In this document: piece by piece, positions 16,463 through 24,271 of the stretch
Numbering within the stretch: position 1 is the first letter of the stretch
Layout of the letters: each line of letters opens with the position of its first letter
Assembly: GCA_029268615.1 (NCBI GenBank)
Contig: JAQWNM010000014.1
Location: 1-32,561 of the forward strand
Length of the DNA: 32,561 nt
Direction of reading: 5' to 3'
Origin: SAR86 cluster bacterium
GTDB taxonomy: Bacteria > Pseudomonadota > Gammaproteobacteria > Magnimaribacterales > Magnimaribacteraceae
Program-made: the position numbers and the translations under genes
The notes under the pieces: model-generated
The model's database searches: none
Seen by the model: only the letters and a program-made list of their open reading frames with translations
Told to the model about the DNA's origin: nothing

Positions 16463-17623
16463 TTATAATCTGTCCTTAATATATCTATTGATGTAAATTG
16501 CATAATCTTCCTTGATTTCTTTATTGCTGATACCATAATCCTCTGAAACATATTTATGTTTACCATGCTTATCTTTAGTATTTTCTTCTCGCCATAATTT
16601 CATGGCCTTACTAGCTTTATGACTAAAAGGCTTGCCAATGAAATCATAGATTTTATTTATCTCTTCCATAGGGTTTGAAACTAAATCTTCGTAATTTAGA
16701 TTTAAGAACTGATCTGGAAAGGCTCGAGAAATATCCATACAATGATTCAACGCTCTAGAAAGTTTTTTTTCCCAATGCTGCCCTAATCTCTTGGATTGAA
16801 ATTCATCTGACAAAGGTTCTGCTAAAGTTGCAACCATTGAACAATAAGAAGGAATGGTCTGTAATGGATTTCTGTGTGTTTGAATAAAAAGAGCTCCAGG
16901 AAATACTTTCATTATGTTCTCTACATATGCTGTATGGTGAGGAGTTTTTAAAACCCAAGATTTATTAGATCTAAGATCATTTTGCCACTGTAGGTATTTT
17001 AACATCTTTTTTAGGTACTCATAAGAATGTGTATGGTCTTGGGATTCAACCCATTTTGAGTATGTAGGCACGTTCATAAAAGACTCAGGTACAGTGCTGA
17101 AAAATCCATGCTCTAATAATAATATCTCTTCATCAGGTGCCATAGCATCCATAGGATGGATTTTCATTAAATCAGGGGAAGCTTTGATCATAATTTCTAC
17201 CTCTTGTTTAGCCATAGATATTCTTTCTTGAGGATTCCCCTTCTTCTCATTCTTTAATCTGGATGGATAACGACCTTCCCACCAAATCATTGCAGTATGA
17301 TCAGGGTCGCTGGACAATAATCTATGAACTAAAGTGCTTCCAGTCCTTGGAAGGCCTACGATTACAATAGGAGGTTTAATTATTTCTTTAGTTATTGAGT
17401 TATTCTTGAAATCTTCTTCTAAAAGTAATCTATTTACTAAGATTCCTGTTATTCTTGAAATTTGAGAAGCGTGGCCAACATCGTTTAAGTTGGCCTCTTC
17501 ATTAAGACTCCAACAGAGCTGTTCTAGCCCTTCTAGATGAATCGTGTCACCAAAATTACTTAATCCTACTAATGAACTAGCTTGATCAAGAAGAGAATTA
17601 TGACTTAGACTGAGCTTAGGCAA
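16463..17623 (-). CDS. PAPS-dependent sulfotransferase family protein
   Basis: A 386-residue sulfotransferase (Sulfotransfer_3 type). The 5'-phosphosulfate-binding loop is GLPRTGSTLVH (90-100), the 3'-phosphate-binding residues are Arg251 and Ser259 (THRNPLQTIPSYCS), and LNLNYEDLVSNP in the C-terminal third is the standard beta-strand motif. It transfers sulfate from PAPS to a hydroxyl or amine; proteins of this type often sit beside steroid- and lipid-degradation genes, and the substrate is unknown. Translation starts at TTG: AAAGGA lies 8 bases before it, and the upstream stop TAG ends one base before it, so the start is well supported and coupled to the DUF1214 gene. Confidence 0.85.
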   Translation of the reverse strand: MPKLSLSHNSLLDQASSLVGLSNFGDTIHLEGLEQLCWSLNEEANLNDVGHASQISRITGILVNRLLLEEDFKNNSITKEIIKPPIVIVGLPRTGSTLVHRLLSSDPDHTAMIWWEGRYPSRLKNEKKGNPQERISMAKQEVEIMIKASPDLMKIHPMDAMAPDEEILLLEHGFFSTVPESFMNVPTYSKWVESQDHTHSYEYLKKMLKYLQWQNDLRSNKSWVLKTPHHTAYVENIMKVFPGALFIQTHRNPLQTIPSYCSMVATLAEPLSDEFQSKRLGQHWEKKLSRALNHCMDISRAFPDQFLNLNYEDLVSNPMEEINKIYDFIGKPFSHKASKAMKLWREENTKDKHGKHKYVSEDYGISNKEIKEDYAIYINRYIKDRL

Positions 17624-17624
17624 T

Positions 17625-18725
17625 CTACAAGTCCTTTAAATTAATCAACTGAGTTTCAGGTACCGGAAAAGAACTAGAATTTACCCACCTAAGAAGCATA
17701 GTACCTGATGAATGATGAGCTGTGTCGACCCAATTATTAGATCCTACATCTTTCCTTGAAATTAAGATTAGTAACGATCCATCCGGTTCCAATTTAGCAT
17801 TAGCATTATTAAGACAAATATCAAAATAACGATAGTCTAGGGACTCCATCCAGAAATTGTTTAATTGAAAATTCCAATAATCGCAAATAGGTATTTTTGT
17901 TTTAACTAGTAATCCTTGATCATCCTTTAACTCCCAATAACCATGCAAATAATAAATATTAGGATCGCCACCGGCTTTCTGAAACATAGATTGATCTATT
18001 GAAGAAAATTTATTGGGATTTTCTTCAAAAATATTTGTCCAAGTCTTAAAAGTTGTTGCGGTTCCTTTAATAAAGTTTACTGTTTTTTTTAGACCTTGAT
18101 TAAGATTTTCTTTACTTAGAGCTGGAGGTTTTTTATTCGTATTTATGCATTCAATGTTAATTGAGGCTGGAACTTCTTTTGTCTTATCTAAAAAGGATTG
18201 CCTAACAATTAGTAGATTTGAGTCTGGTTCCATTGGAAGCCAATTTTTTTGTTCTGAGTCTTGTTTTAAGATAATCTCAAAATTTCCATCTTTATCAAAA
18301 TCTATTTTTTCTGAATCTAACTCGCCAGTTGTAGCCATAGTGCCATCTTCAGCATAACGATTTGCCTTGGTACCAAAGCTTAAATAATGAACTGATCCTT
18401 TATTTCCCCAAACTCTATATCTTAATAAACCATCAATACTTGCATTCTGGTATAAATTATCTGGATTATCTGCACCTATTTTTGCCGTTTCATGAGAAAG
18501 ACTATAAAACTCTGGGAAATATGGATCACTTTTTTCTAAAGCCATATCTAAAGCAAGTCTTAAAAGTCTGGTTAAATATCTATAACCCTCTACCTTATCT
18601 AGTATAGGTTTATCAAGTTCTTGTTCAGAAACAATTGATCCAGCCGCTTTAAGTTCATCACAAAAATCTTCCCATACTTTTCCATTCAGCACTTCATCTT
18701 GAAGTCTTTTGCCTGTTTCTTTCAT
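17625..18725 (-). CDS. DUF1214 domain protein
   Basis: A 366-residue soluble protein without signal peptide or membrane segment. The C-terminal third, with WNFQLNNFWMESLDYR (about 284-299), NNANAKLEPDGSLLILIS and NNWVDTAHHSSGTMLLRWV, fits the DUF1214 fold. The N-terminal part is helical and resembles the extension seen in mycobacterial and gammaproteobacterial homologues that lie next to sulfotransferases. Biochemical role is unknown. The ATG overlaps the stop of the NTF2-fold gene (ATGA) and its stop is one base from the sulfotransferase TTG, so the three genes form a tightly coupled unit. Confidence 0.75.
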   Translation of the reverse strand: MKETGKRLQDEVLNGKVWEDFCDELKAAGSIVSEQELDKPILDKVEGYRYLTRLLRLALDMALEKSDPYFPEFYSLSHETAKIGADNPDNLYQNASIDGLLRYRVWGNKGSVHYLSFGTKANRYAEDGTMATTGELDSEKIDFDKDGNFEIILKQDSEQKNWLPMEPDSNLLIVRQSFLDKTKEVPASINIECINTNKKPPALSKENLNQGLKKTVNFIKGTATTFKTWTNIFEENPNKFSSIDQSMFQKAGGDPNIYYLHGYWELKDDQGLLVKTKIPICDYWNFQLNNFWMESLDYRYFDICLNNANAKLEPDGSLLILISRKDVGSNNWVDTAHHSSGTMLLRWVNSSSFPVPETQLINLKDL

Positions 18726-19198
18726 AATTTTTTTATGTCTGACCTGATATGAAGAGCTATATCTCCAGTGTGATCAATATAAATCTGTCTTAATTTCAGA
18801 AACCAACCTTTGTCAAAAAGAAACTTATCTTCATATCTTCCTCCAACGACTATTTCTATCCTAGAATTAAGAGACTGATAGACAGTAAAATAACTATGAA
18901 CATTCGCTGAAGTCATGTCAGCATTGAAAGAATATCGTATATTAGTATTTAAATGTTTCGTTTTAGGAGAACATTTTAAACGCCTATAATTTACTTCTTG
19001 GTCCTTATCATTATAAAAGATGATGGCAGATTTATATGCATTCAATACTCCAGATGTGCCTTCTAAAAACTGTCCAGGAGATTTAATGGACCCTTTATCA
19101 AAAATATTAGCTGCAGACTCAAGATCTCCAGAATCTAAAGAAGAAGTGTACTTAAACATAATCGACTCTATCTCTAATCTTGCTTCTATTGCCTGCAT
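18722..19198 (-). CDS. SnoaL-like/NTF2-fold protein
   Basis: A 158-residue protein with the pattern of SnoaL-like NTF2-fold proteins: an N-terminal helix pair (LEIESIMFKYTSSLDSGDLESAANIF), a central strand run, and GGRYEDKFLFDKGWFLKLRQIYID near the C-terminus. The fold covers ketosteroid isomerases, dehydratases and small binding proteins, so a steroid-like ligand is possible but not shown: the catalytic Asp-Tyr arrangement of ketosteroid isomerase is not recognisable. It is the most upstream gene of the minus-strand array and overlaps the DUF1214 gene by 4 bases. Any promoter would lie in the 204-base divergent gap beyond its ATG. Confidence 0.72.
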   Translation of the reverse strand: MQAIEARLEIESIMFKYTSSLDSGDLESAANIFDKGSIKSPGQFLEGTSGVLNAYKSAIIFYNDKDQEVNYRRLKCSPKTKHLNTNIRYSFNADMTSANVHSYFTVYQSLNSRIEIVVGGRYEDKFLFDKGWFLKLRQIYIDHTGDIALHIRSDIKKL

Positions 19199-19352
19199 AA
19201 ATATTTAAAATATTAATTTATTTACTTTAAAAAGAATAACTATGAATGAGATATAAAGCTACTAGATATTTTCCTAAAAATATTTTAAACAAAAGATTCG
19301 CTGATTATGTCAAATGAAAAACAATAGGCGTAATAATTTTTTGCACCTAACA

Positions 19353-19375
19353 AAGTTAAATTTTTAACTTATAAT
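19353..19375 (+). promoter_or_regulatory. Candidate promoter with palindromic operator for the carbamoyltransferase module
   Basis: A -10-like TATAAT (19370-19375) lies 27 bases before the TTG start. Directly upstream and overlapping the -35 zone is an 18-bp perfect palindrome AAGTTAAATTTTTAACTT (19353-19370), a plausible repressor site. AT-rich background makes such palindromes fairly easy to find by chance. The 204-base divergent gap also must serve the minus-strand NTF2-fold gene; no clear signal was found there. Confidence 0.35.
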
Positions 19376-19402
19376 AGTATTAAAATAAGCTTCAATTTCA
19401 TC

Positions 19403-19804
19403 TTGAATAAAAAAAATAATACTAACGAAGACATAAACTCAGAAAAGAGCTTTGGTATTTTATTTGCTGTTATTTCATTCTTAACAGCTGCCTTCTTTGT
19501 TTATAAAGGAAATGCTTTCTATATTTGGTTTCTCTTAATAGCTCTTATGCTCTTACTTTTAGCATTTATCCTTCCTAATACTCTCAAAAAGCCTAATCTA
19601 ATTTGGAATAAATTTGGCGTTCTATTAGGATCAATTGTCTCACCAATGGTTATGTTATTTATATTTATTTTAACTATTATTCCTACCGGGGTAATAAGAA
19701 GAATTTTAGGAAAAGACTCCTTAAAAAAAGAAATGGAATTAGATAAGAAATCCTACTGGGTAGAGAGAAAAGAGCCTATATCTAATATGAAGAAACAATT
19801 TTAA
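19403..19804 (+). CDS. SxtJ-like membrane protein
   Basis: A 133-residue protein with three hydrophobic helices (about 17-34, 38-58 and 71-98) and a charged C-terminal tail, resembling the small SxtJ family named after saxitoxin clusters. It begins with TTG; the first internal ATG falls inside a membrane helix, so TTG is required. No clear ribosome-binding site is visible. The gene is followed 6 bases later by the DUF5989-type peptide and then by the carbamoyltransferase, an arrangement recurring in diverse bacteria. It probably anchors or assists the carbamoyltransferase at the membrane, but its function is not established. Confidence 0.75.
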   Translation: MNKKNNTNEDINSEKSFGILFAVISFLTAAFFVYKGNAFYIWFLLIALMLLLLAFILPNTLKKPNLIWNKFGVLLGSIVSPMVMLFIFILTIIPTGVIRRILGKDSLKKEMELDKKSYWVERKEPISNMKKQF

Positions 19805-19810
19805 TAATCT

Positions 19811-19960
19811 ATGAATTTTATAAAAGAATTATGGGAATTCTTATCCGTTAGAAGAAAATTCTGGTTGCTGCCTATTATTTTTACTTTAGGTATTCTAGGT
19901 GGTCTAGTTGTCCTATCTCAGGGATCAGCTTTAGCTCCATTTATTTATACAATATTTTAA
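19811..19960 (+). CDS. DUF5989-type 49-residue membrane peptide
   Basis: A short gene of 49 codons plus TAA, easily missed. The product starts MNFIKELWEFLSVRRKFW and continues with one membrane helix (about residues 18-40) ending in ALAPFIYTIF. The pattern of an N-terminal amphipathic FxxELWxFLxxRKKFWL followed by a hydrophobic segment fits the DUF5989 family, which regularly lies between an SxtJ-like gene and a carbamoyltransferase. It starts 6 bases after the preceding stop, and the carbamoyltransferase ATG comes 3 bases after its own stop, so all are probably co-translated. Function unknown. Confidence 0.82.
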   Translation: MNFIKELWEFLSVRRKFWLLPIIFTLGILGGLVVLSQGSALAPFIYTIF

Positions 19961-19963
19961 GTC

Positions 19964-21799
19964 ATGATTCCAATACTAGGAATATCAGGACTTTATCATG
20001 ATAGCGCAGCTGCTTTATTAATAGATGGCGAAATAATTGCTGCGGCTCAAGAAGAGAGGTTTACAAGGAAGAAACATGATGCTTCTTATCCTTATAATGC
20101 TATAAATTACGTTCTGAAAGAAGGTAATGTATCTCTTGAAGATGTTCAAAAGATAGCTTTTTATGAAAAACCTTTTTTAAAATTTGAACGTCTTTTAGAG
20201 ACATACGTAACAAATTCACCAAAAGGATTTAACTCCTTTAGAATTGCTATGCCTTTATGGCTTCGTGAGAAACTCTTTTTAAAAGATCTCTTATTAAAAA
20301 AGTTAAGGAAATTAGACCGAAATCTTGATGAAAATAAATTACTCTTTGGGGAACATCATCTTAGTCATGCGGCTAGTGCTTTTTACCCTTCTACTTTTGA
20401 TGAAGCTGTAATCTTAACTATGGATGGAGTTGGTGAATGGACGACATCATCCATAGCAATAGGGAAAGGAAAAGATATTTCAATAAAAAAAGAAATTCAC
20501 TTTCCTCACTCCTTAGGGCTTCTCTACTCTGCTTTTACTTACTATCTTGGATTTAGGGTAAATAGTGGTGAATATAAAGTAATGGGATTAGCTCCATATG
20601 GAAAACCAAAATATAAAGATATTATTTTAGAAAAATTAATAGATCTAAAAGAAGACGGATCATTTAGATTAGAGCAATCTTATTTTAACTACGCAACTGG
20701 TTTAACCATGACCAATAAGAAATTTTCTTCTCTATTTAACCAACCAGTTAGAACAGCTGATAAAGAAGAATTGACTCAGTTCCATATGGACATAGCGGCA
20801 TCTATACAAGTTGTTACAGAGGAAATAGTATTAAGGATTACAAGAGCTCTGGCCACAGAATACAAAATCCCAAACCTTTGTTTAGCTGGTGGAGTAGCCT
20901 TGAATTGCGTAGCTAACGGAAGGATATTAAAAGAGAGCGGTTTTAATAAAATTTGGATACAGCCTGCTGCTGGGGATGCTGGAGGAGCTTTAGGGGCAGC
21001 ACTTTCAGCATGGCATCAAGAATTGGATATGAAAAGGATTGTAGAAAAAAAAGATAAAATGAAAGGAGCTTACTTAGGTCCTAAATTTAATGAAAATTCA
21101 ATACAAAAATCATTACTAAGTTGTGGAGCTGTCTTTAAGAAGATGTCTGAAAACGATATGCTATCTTTTGCAGCCAATGAATTGTCGAAAGAGAAATGTT
21201 TAGGCTGGTTTCAAGGCAGAATGGAGTTTGGGCCTAGAGCCTTAGGCGGAAGATCTATATTAGGTGATCCCCGTTCTCCAACAATGCAAAAAATTCTAAA
21301 CTTAAAAGTTAAATACAGGGAAAGTTTTCGTCCATTTGCACCTTCTATCTTATCCGAAGATCTTAATGAATGGTTTAAGCTTAAAGTAGAAAGTCCTTAT
21401 ATGCTTTTAGTTGATGAAATCAAAAAAGAAAAACAAGTGAAAATGACATCAGAAGAAGAAAGTTTATTTGGTATAGAAAGGTTAAACATAAAGCGTTCAG
21501 AGATACCTGCTGTAACTCATATTGACTACTCAGCAAGAATACAAACTGTGCATTCTGAAACAAACCCAAGATATCATGCTTTATTAACCAAATTTAAAGA
21601 AATAACAAACTGTCCTGTGCTCGTAAATACTTCCTTCAATGTCAGAGGCGAACCCATTGTGTGTTCTCCAGAAGATGCTTTCAAATGTTTTATGGGAACT
21701 GAGTTAGATATATTGATAATAGAAAACTTCATACTAAGAAAAGAAGAACAAGATATCTCTTTATCTTCAAATTACAAAGGAAAATATGAACTTGATTAA
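19964..21799 (+). CDS. Carbamoyltransferase of the NodU/CmcH family
   Basis: A 611-residue two-domain enzyme. The N-terminal Kae1-like domain has GLYHDSAAAL (9-18), EERFTRKKHD (30-39), the metal/phosphate-binding GEHHLSHAASAFYP (129-142) and TMDGVGEW (152-159). The C-terminal domain carries FGPRALGGRSILGDPR, FRPFAPSIL and NTSFNVRGEPIV. Such enzymes transfer a carbamoyl group from carbamoyl phosphate, via carbamoyl-AMP, to a hydroxyl of a small molecule, antibiotic, nodulation factor or sugar. Neither substrate nor pathway is visible here beyond the membrane partners and the SGNH hydrolase. The stop codon overlaps the SGNH gene start by 14 bases. Confidence 0.92.
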   Translation: MIPILGISGLYHDSAAALLIDGEIIAAAQEERFTRKKHDASYPYNAINYVLKEGNVSLEDVQKIAFYEKPFLKFERLLETYVTNSPKGFNSFRIAMPLWLREKLFLKDLLLKKLRKLDRNLDENKLLFGEHHLSHAASAFYPSTFDEAVILTMDGVGEWTTSSIAIGKGKDISIKKEIHFPHSLGLLYSAFTYYLGFRVNSGEYKVMGLAPYGKPKYKDIILEKLIDLKEDGSFRLEQSYFNYATGLTMTNKKFSSLFNQPVRTADKEELTQFHMDIAASIQVVTEEIVLRITRALATEYKIPNLCLAGGVALNCVANGRILKESGFNKIWIQPAAGDAGGALGAALSAWHQELDMKRIVEKKDKMKGAYLGPKFNENSIQKSLLSCGAVFKKMSENDMLSFAANELSKEKCLGWFQGRMEFGPRALGGRSILGDPRSPTMQKILNLKVKYRESFRPFAPSILSEDLNEWFKLKVESPYMLLVDEIKKEKQVKMTSEEESLFGIERLNIKRSEIPAVTHIDYSARIQTVHSETNPRYHALLTKFKEITNCPVLVNTSFNVRGEPIVCSPEDAFKCFMGTELDILIIENFILRKEEQDISLSSNYKGKYELD

Positions 21800-22859
21800 G
21801 TTGGTTTTAATTAATTTTTCTGTTCTTTTAGCCTTAATTATAATTTTATTTATTCCTGCAGAAATTTACTACTCCATTAAAGATTCCAAGCTTAACTCTT
21901 CAGAAAATAAAATGAACTACTGGCTATCAGTTTTTCCTAATACGAAAGATAATTCTATTTATGATTTAGCGCCAGGCGAATACAGGCATATTGGTCCGTT
22001 CAACGAATTCGATTATACGTTTAGTATAAATAAATATGGTTACAAAGAGCCAAATTTTAATCCTAAGAAATCAGTAGATATAGTTATATATGGAGATAGT
22101 TTTTCTTTTGGTCATGGTGTAAGGAGCGAAGAAAGTTATAGCGCTTTAATCAGTAAAAGGTTCCCTAATTTAAATATAGCAAATCTATCTTATAACGGCG
22201 GATTTACATCTCCTCACTACCTTCTTCACTTCCTAAATAACCCTAATCTAAAACCTCAATATATTTTTGTAGGGACTTTTTTAGGAAATGATTGCCAATC
22301 TGACATGACCCTAACTAAAGTCATTTCTTCAGAAAAAGGTGGCTATCCTAATTTATTAATAGAAGACGGTTATCTAGTTGGCGACCAAAGAAATTTTTCA
22401 CCAAACTTAATAATTCTAAAATTTCTTAATGATAATTCAGCTTTCCTAAAAAGAATAATTCAGAATATATATGCATCTAATCTTGGAGGTTACATATTTA
22501 ATCTAGAAGCAAGGCCCAATAAGAAAAATAGTCAATTATTTAATTCTGGTGGAGACATCAAATCATGCGATAAGAATTTAAAATATATAAAAAACATTGA
22601 ACAACAATGCATGGCTAGAAATCCATCATGTAAGCTAGTTAATCTTCTAATTCCTGAAAGAACTAATCTTCATTCTGGTCAAAAATTAATGGATAATGTA
22701 ATTAATAACTGCAATAAAAATTATCTAGAATGCGTTGATCTAGGGAATGCATTTCAAAAAAATAAAATGGAAACCTATTTTAAAGTAGATGGGCATTGGA
22801 ATAGTAATGGTCATCAGATTGTGTCTGAAATAGTTTCCAAAAAATACATAAAGAATTGA
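21786..22859 (+). CDS. Membrane-anchored SGNH/GDSL-like hydrolase
   Basis: A 357-residue protein with one N-terminal membrane helix (about 5-28) and an exported SGNH-hydrolase domain. Catalytic blocks are IYGDSFSFGHG with Ser105, a glycine/asparagine block GTFLGNDC, and DGHWNSNGH with Asp335 and His337 or His343 near the C-terminus. Members often deacylate or acylate cell-surface polysaccharides. Because it overlaps the carbamoyltransferase gene by 14 bases it is likely translationally coupled, suggesting both act on the same surface molecule (inference). Its stop codon is directly adjacent to the CCA end of the tRNA-Ser fragment on the opposite strand, so island insertion has left the gene intact. 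Confidence 0.83.
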   Translation: MNLIKLVLINFSVLLALIIILFIPAEIYYSIKDSKLNSSENKMNYWLSVFPNTKDNSIYDLAPGEYRHIGPFNEFDYTFSINKYGYKEPNFNPKKSVDIVIYGDSFSFGHGVRSEESYSALISKRFPNLNIANLSYNGGFTSPHYLLHFLNNPNLKPQYIFVGTFLGNDCQSDMTLTKVISSEKGGYPNLLIEDGYLVGDQRNFSPNLIILKFLNDNSAFLKRIIQNIYASNLGGYIFNLEARPNKKNSQLFNSGGDIKSCDKNLKYIKNIEQQCMARNPSCKLVNLLIPERTNLHSGQKLMDNVINNCNKNYLECVDLGNAFQKNKMETYFKVDGHWNSNGHQIVSEIVSKKYIKN

Positions 22860-22919
22860 TGGCGGAGAGAGAGGGATTCGAACCCTCGAAGGATTTAACT
22901 CCTTACTCCCTTAGCAGGG
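22860..22919 (-). other. Displaced 3' half of a tRNA-Ser gene; left attachment site
   Basis: Read on the minus strand this is the 3' part of a tRNA-Ser(GCU): anticodon GCU (22913-22915), the 3' anticodon stem, a variable arm with AAGGA/TCCTT stem, the T arm and a terminal CCA. The 5' half is absent; similarity to the intact tRNA at 32420-32510 begins abruptly at the 15-bp core 22905-22919. The last 30 bp equal the corresponding bases of the intact gene, but the variable arm differs while remaining paired, so this is a once-functional tRNA half and not a decayed copy. It marks the left border of the island. Confidence 0.85.
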
Positions 22920-22932
22920 TACAAGAGCATCT

Positions 22933-22958
22933 AAAAAACCCTTGTATTATAGGGCTTT
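22933..22958 (-). terminator. Probable intrinsic terminator at the left end of the island
   Basis: On the minus strand AAAG-CCCT...AGGG-TTTTTT forms a short stem (4 bp plus A-T extension with a bulged G) around an eight-base AT loop, followed by six T. It lies about 108 bases past the stop of the leftmost island gene, and would stop transcription before the tRNA fragment and the convergent SGNH gene. Confidence 0.5.
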
Positions 22959-23024
22959 CAGAGCAAGTCCATTCTTTCAGGAATCGTTTATAAACCTTTA
23001 TGTATGGTTATTACATTTATTTAT

Positions 23025-23043
23025 ACCGCACAAAAACCGCACA
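23025..23043 (+). repeat. Left copy of 19-bp direct repeat, putative integrase arm site
   Basis: ACCGCACAAAAACCGCACA, made of two ACCGCACA units separated by AAA. An identical copy in the same orientation is at 32346-32364. The G+C-rich units stand out in AT-rich intergenic DNA and lie about 100 bp from each att core, the spacing of arm-type sites for tyrosine recombinases. Confidence 0.7.
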
Positions 23044-23065
23044 ATGGAAGATTTCAGCTCATGGT

Positions 23066-23287
23066 CTAAATACTGAACCTTCCAACTACATCAATGACAT
23101 CATCATCTTCTTCAACGGTTATAAAAGTTTTCTGCTTAGTTATTAGATAGGTAGAAAGCGGAAGTCCAATCAAAGTGAAAAAAAACATTAGAAATAGCTG
23201 AGCGGATAAATCTCTAAAACTGAAAGTTAGTAATACTAAACAAGCGAATGATGTTAGACCTATTAGTATGCCAATACGCTTATGCAT
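23066..23287 (-). CDS. Small two-helix membrane protein of unknown function
   Basis: A 73-residue protein with two predicted membrane helices (about 6-24 and 30-49) and a short acidic C-terminus (VEEDDDVIDVVG). I recognise no family. Its ATG overlaps the end of the upstream 173-residue gene by 8 bases (ATGCATAA), which indicates translational coupling and supports the start. It is the last gene of the three-gene island operon whose promoter carries the putative WYL operator. Confidence 0.6.
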   Translation of the reverse strand: MHKRIGILIGLTSFACLVLLTFSFRDLSAQLFLMFFFTLIGLPLSTYLITKQKTFITVEEDDDVIDVVGRFSI

Positions 23288-23801
23288 CTATAGCCTCCAC
23301 TTTATTTTCTTCATATGGAATCCAGCTCTCACACATCTTAGTAGCTTGACGCATAGCATCTTTAAACCCTTCAAGAATAAAACGAAATCTTCCATAAGGC
23401 GTATCTATATTTATTAATTTAGCTTCTCTTATGCTAGGAAAAGGGCCTTGCGGAATGATTATATTTTCAGAACTATCTTCACGAGCAAGCCACACTTCAT
23501 ACTCAATTTGTTTAGGTTTTTTAAAATCAATCCTCATAGTTCCTTCTATATAGCTATCTTCCTTTGGCCTTTCAAAATCTTTGGATTTGGGTGTAGGCAA
23601 AATAAAACTAACCTCTTCACAAAGGCAATAAGGTCTGTTCATCTGGAAATAAAAGGTGCCATCGGATGTCTCAGATTGCTTAGACACCATCAAATAGTCT
23701 GGGCTAATACTGGTTATATTAAATGCGTCTATGGTGGTGAGGTGTATATCTGAAGAAATGCTAAATGGAAGGAAAAGGAGAAATAAAGAAATTCGTTTCA
23801 T
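23280..23801 (-). CDS. Secreted protein of unknown function
   Basis: A 173-residue protein with an N-terminal signal peptide (MKRISLFLLFLPFSISSD, cut near residue 17). The mature part looks beta-rich, with CLCEEVSFILP (about 58-68) holding two cysteines and a later cysteine in KMCESWIPYEE. No known domain is recognised. It starts 13 bases after the upstream 119-residue gene and overlaps the downstream membrane gene by 8 bases. Being periplasmic or secreted, and paired with a small membrane protein, it may belong to one envelope-associated unit with its neighbours, but nothing in the sequence shows what it does. Confidence 0.65.
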   Translation of the reverse strand: MKRISLFLLFLPFSISSDIHLTTIDAFNITSISPDYLMVSKQSETSDGTFYFQMNRPYCLCEEVSFILPTPKSKDFERPKEDSYIEGTMRIDFKKPKQIEYEVWLAREDSSENIIIPQGPFPSIREAKLINIDTPYGRFRFILEGFKDAMRQATKMCESWIPYEENKVEAIDA

Positions 23802-23814
23802 AAATTAAATTCAA

Positions 23815-24174
23815 TTATTGGAAAGTAGGCTTTCCATCTTTTGTTAAAAAAATAGAGAAAAAATCTGCTTGGTGAACATTGGATGTTTCCTGAACCTTCT
23901 TCTTCTCTTCCCATGAACGATCAAGACCCCTTCCTAAAAGAACCATTATCCTTTGTCTGGCAAATTCTAAATCCTCAACATTCATGCAAAAATTACAAAT
24001 ACTAAAGTAAGCCATGGCATCGTAAACTTCTTCTGGATCTAGACCCATATCTAAAAAATAATCTTCAATGGCTTCTAGCGCTAAAAAAACTCTATGCACA
24101 TCATCTTCAATTTCATCTTCATCGGGGAAAGAAATCTTTTCTACTGTGTCTTGAGTTAGGTCTTTGACTTCCAT
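23815..24174 (-). CDS. Acidic cytoplasmic protein of unknown function, first gene of WYL-linked operon
   Basis: A 119-residue protein, acidic and mostly helical (FPDEDEIEDDVHRVFLALEAIEDYFLDMG), without signal peptide or membrane segment. ICNFCMN (about 59-65) has two closely spaced cysteines, but no complete metal site is seen. No family is recognised. There is no ribosome-binding sequence before the ATG; a TATTTT box 7-12 bases upstream predicts a nearly leaderless transcript, and a perfect 6+6 palindrome lies 22 bases before the ATG. The same layout precedes the WYL gene, so this operon is probably controlled by that regulator. Confidence 0.65.
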   Translation of the reverse strand: MEVKDLTQDTVEKISFPDEDEIEDDVHRVFLALEAIEDYFLDMGLDPEEVYDAMAYFSICNFCMNVEDLEFARQRIMVLLGRGLDRSWEEKKKVQETSNVHQADFFSIFLTKDGKPTFQ

Positions 24175-24180
24175 ATTAAT

Positions 24181-24211
24181 AAAATAACATGTGAAGCGTC
24201 ATATAATGACG
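24181..24211 (-). promoter_or_regulatory. Promoter with putative WYL operator upstream of the 119-residue gene
   Basis: CGTCATATAATGACG (24197-24211) is a perfect inverted repeat CGTCAT-ATA-ATGACG, ending 22 bases before the ATG at 24174. A -10-like box TATTTT (24181-24186, minus strand) lies at exactly the offset of TATAAT before the WYL gene. The palindrome would cover the -35/spacer region, as expected for a repressor site. Confidence 0.62.
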
Positions 24212-24271
24212 TACCAATAAAGTTGATAAATTATGATTTTTTAATTAAAGATTTCTTGAATGCTATCAAGC

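Noticed and set aside
22860-22950. A second complete tRNA-Ser gene at the left end of the island
   Set aside because: Sequence upstream of the anticodon loop does not match any D arm or acceptor 5' strand; only the 3' half is present.
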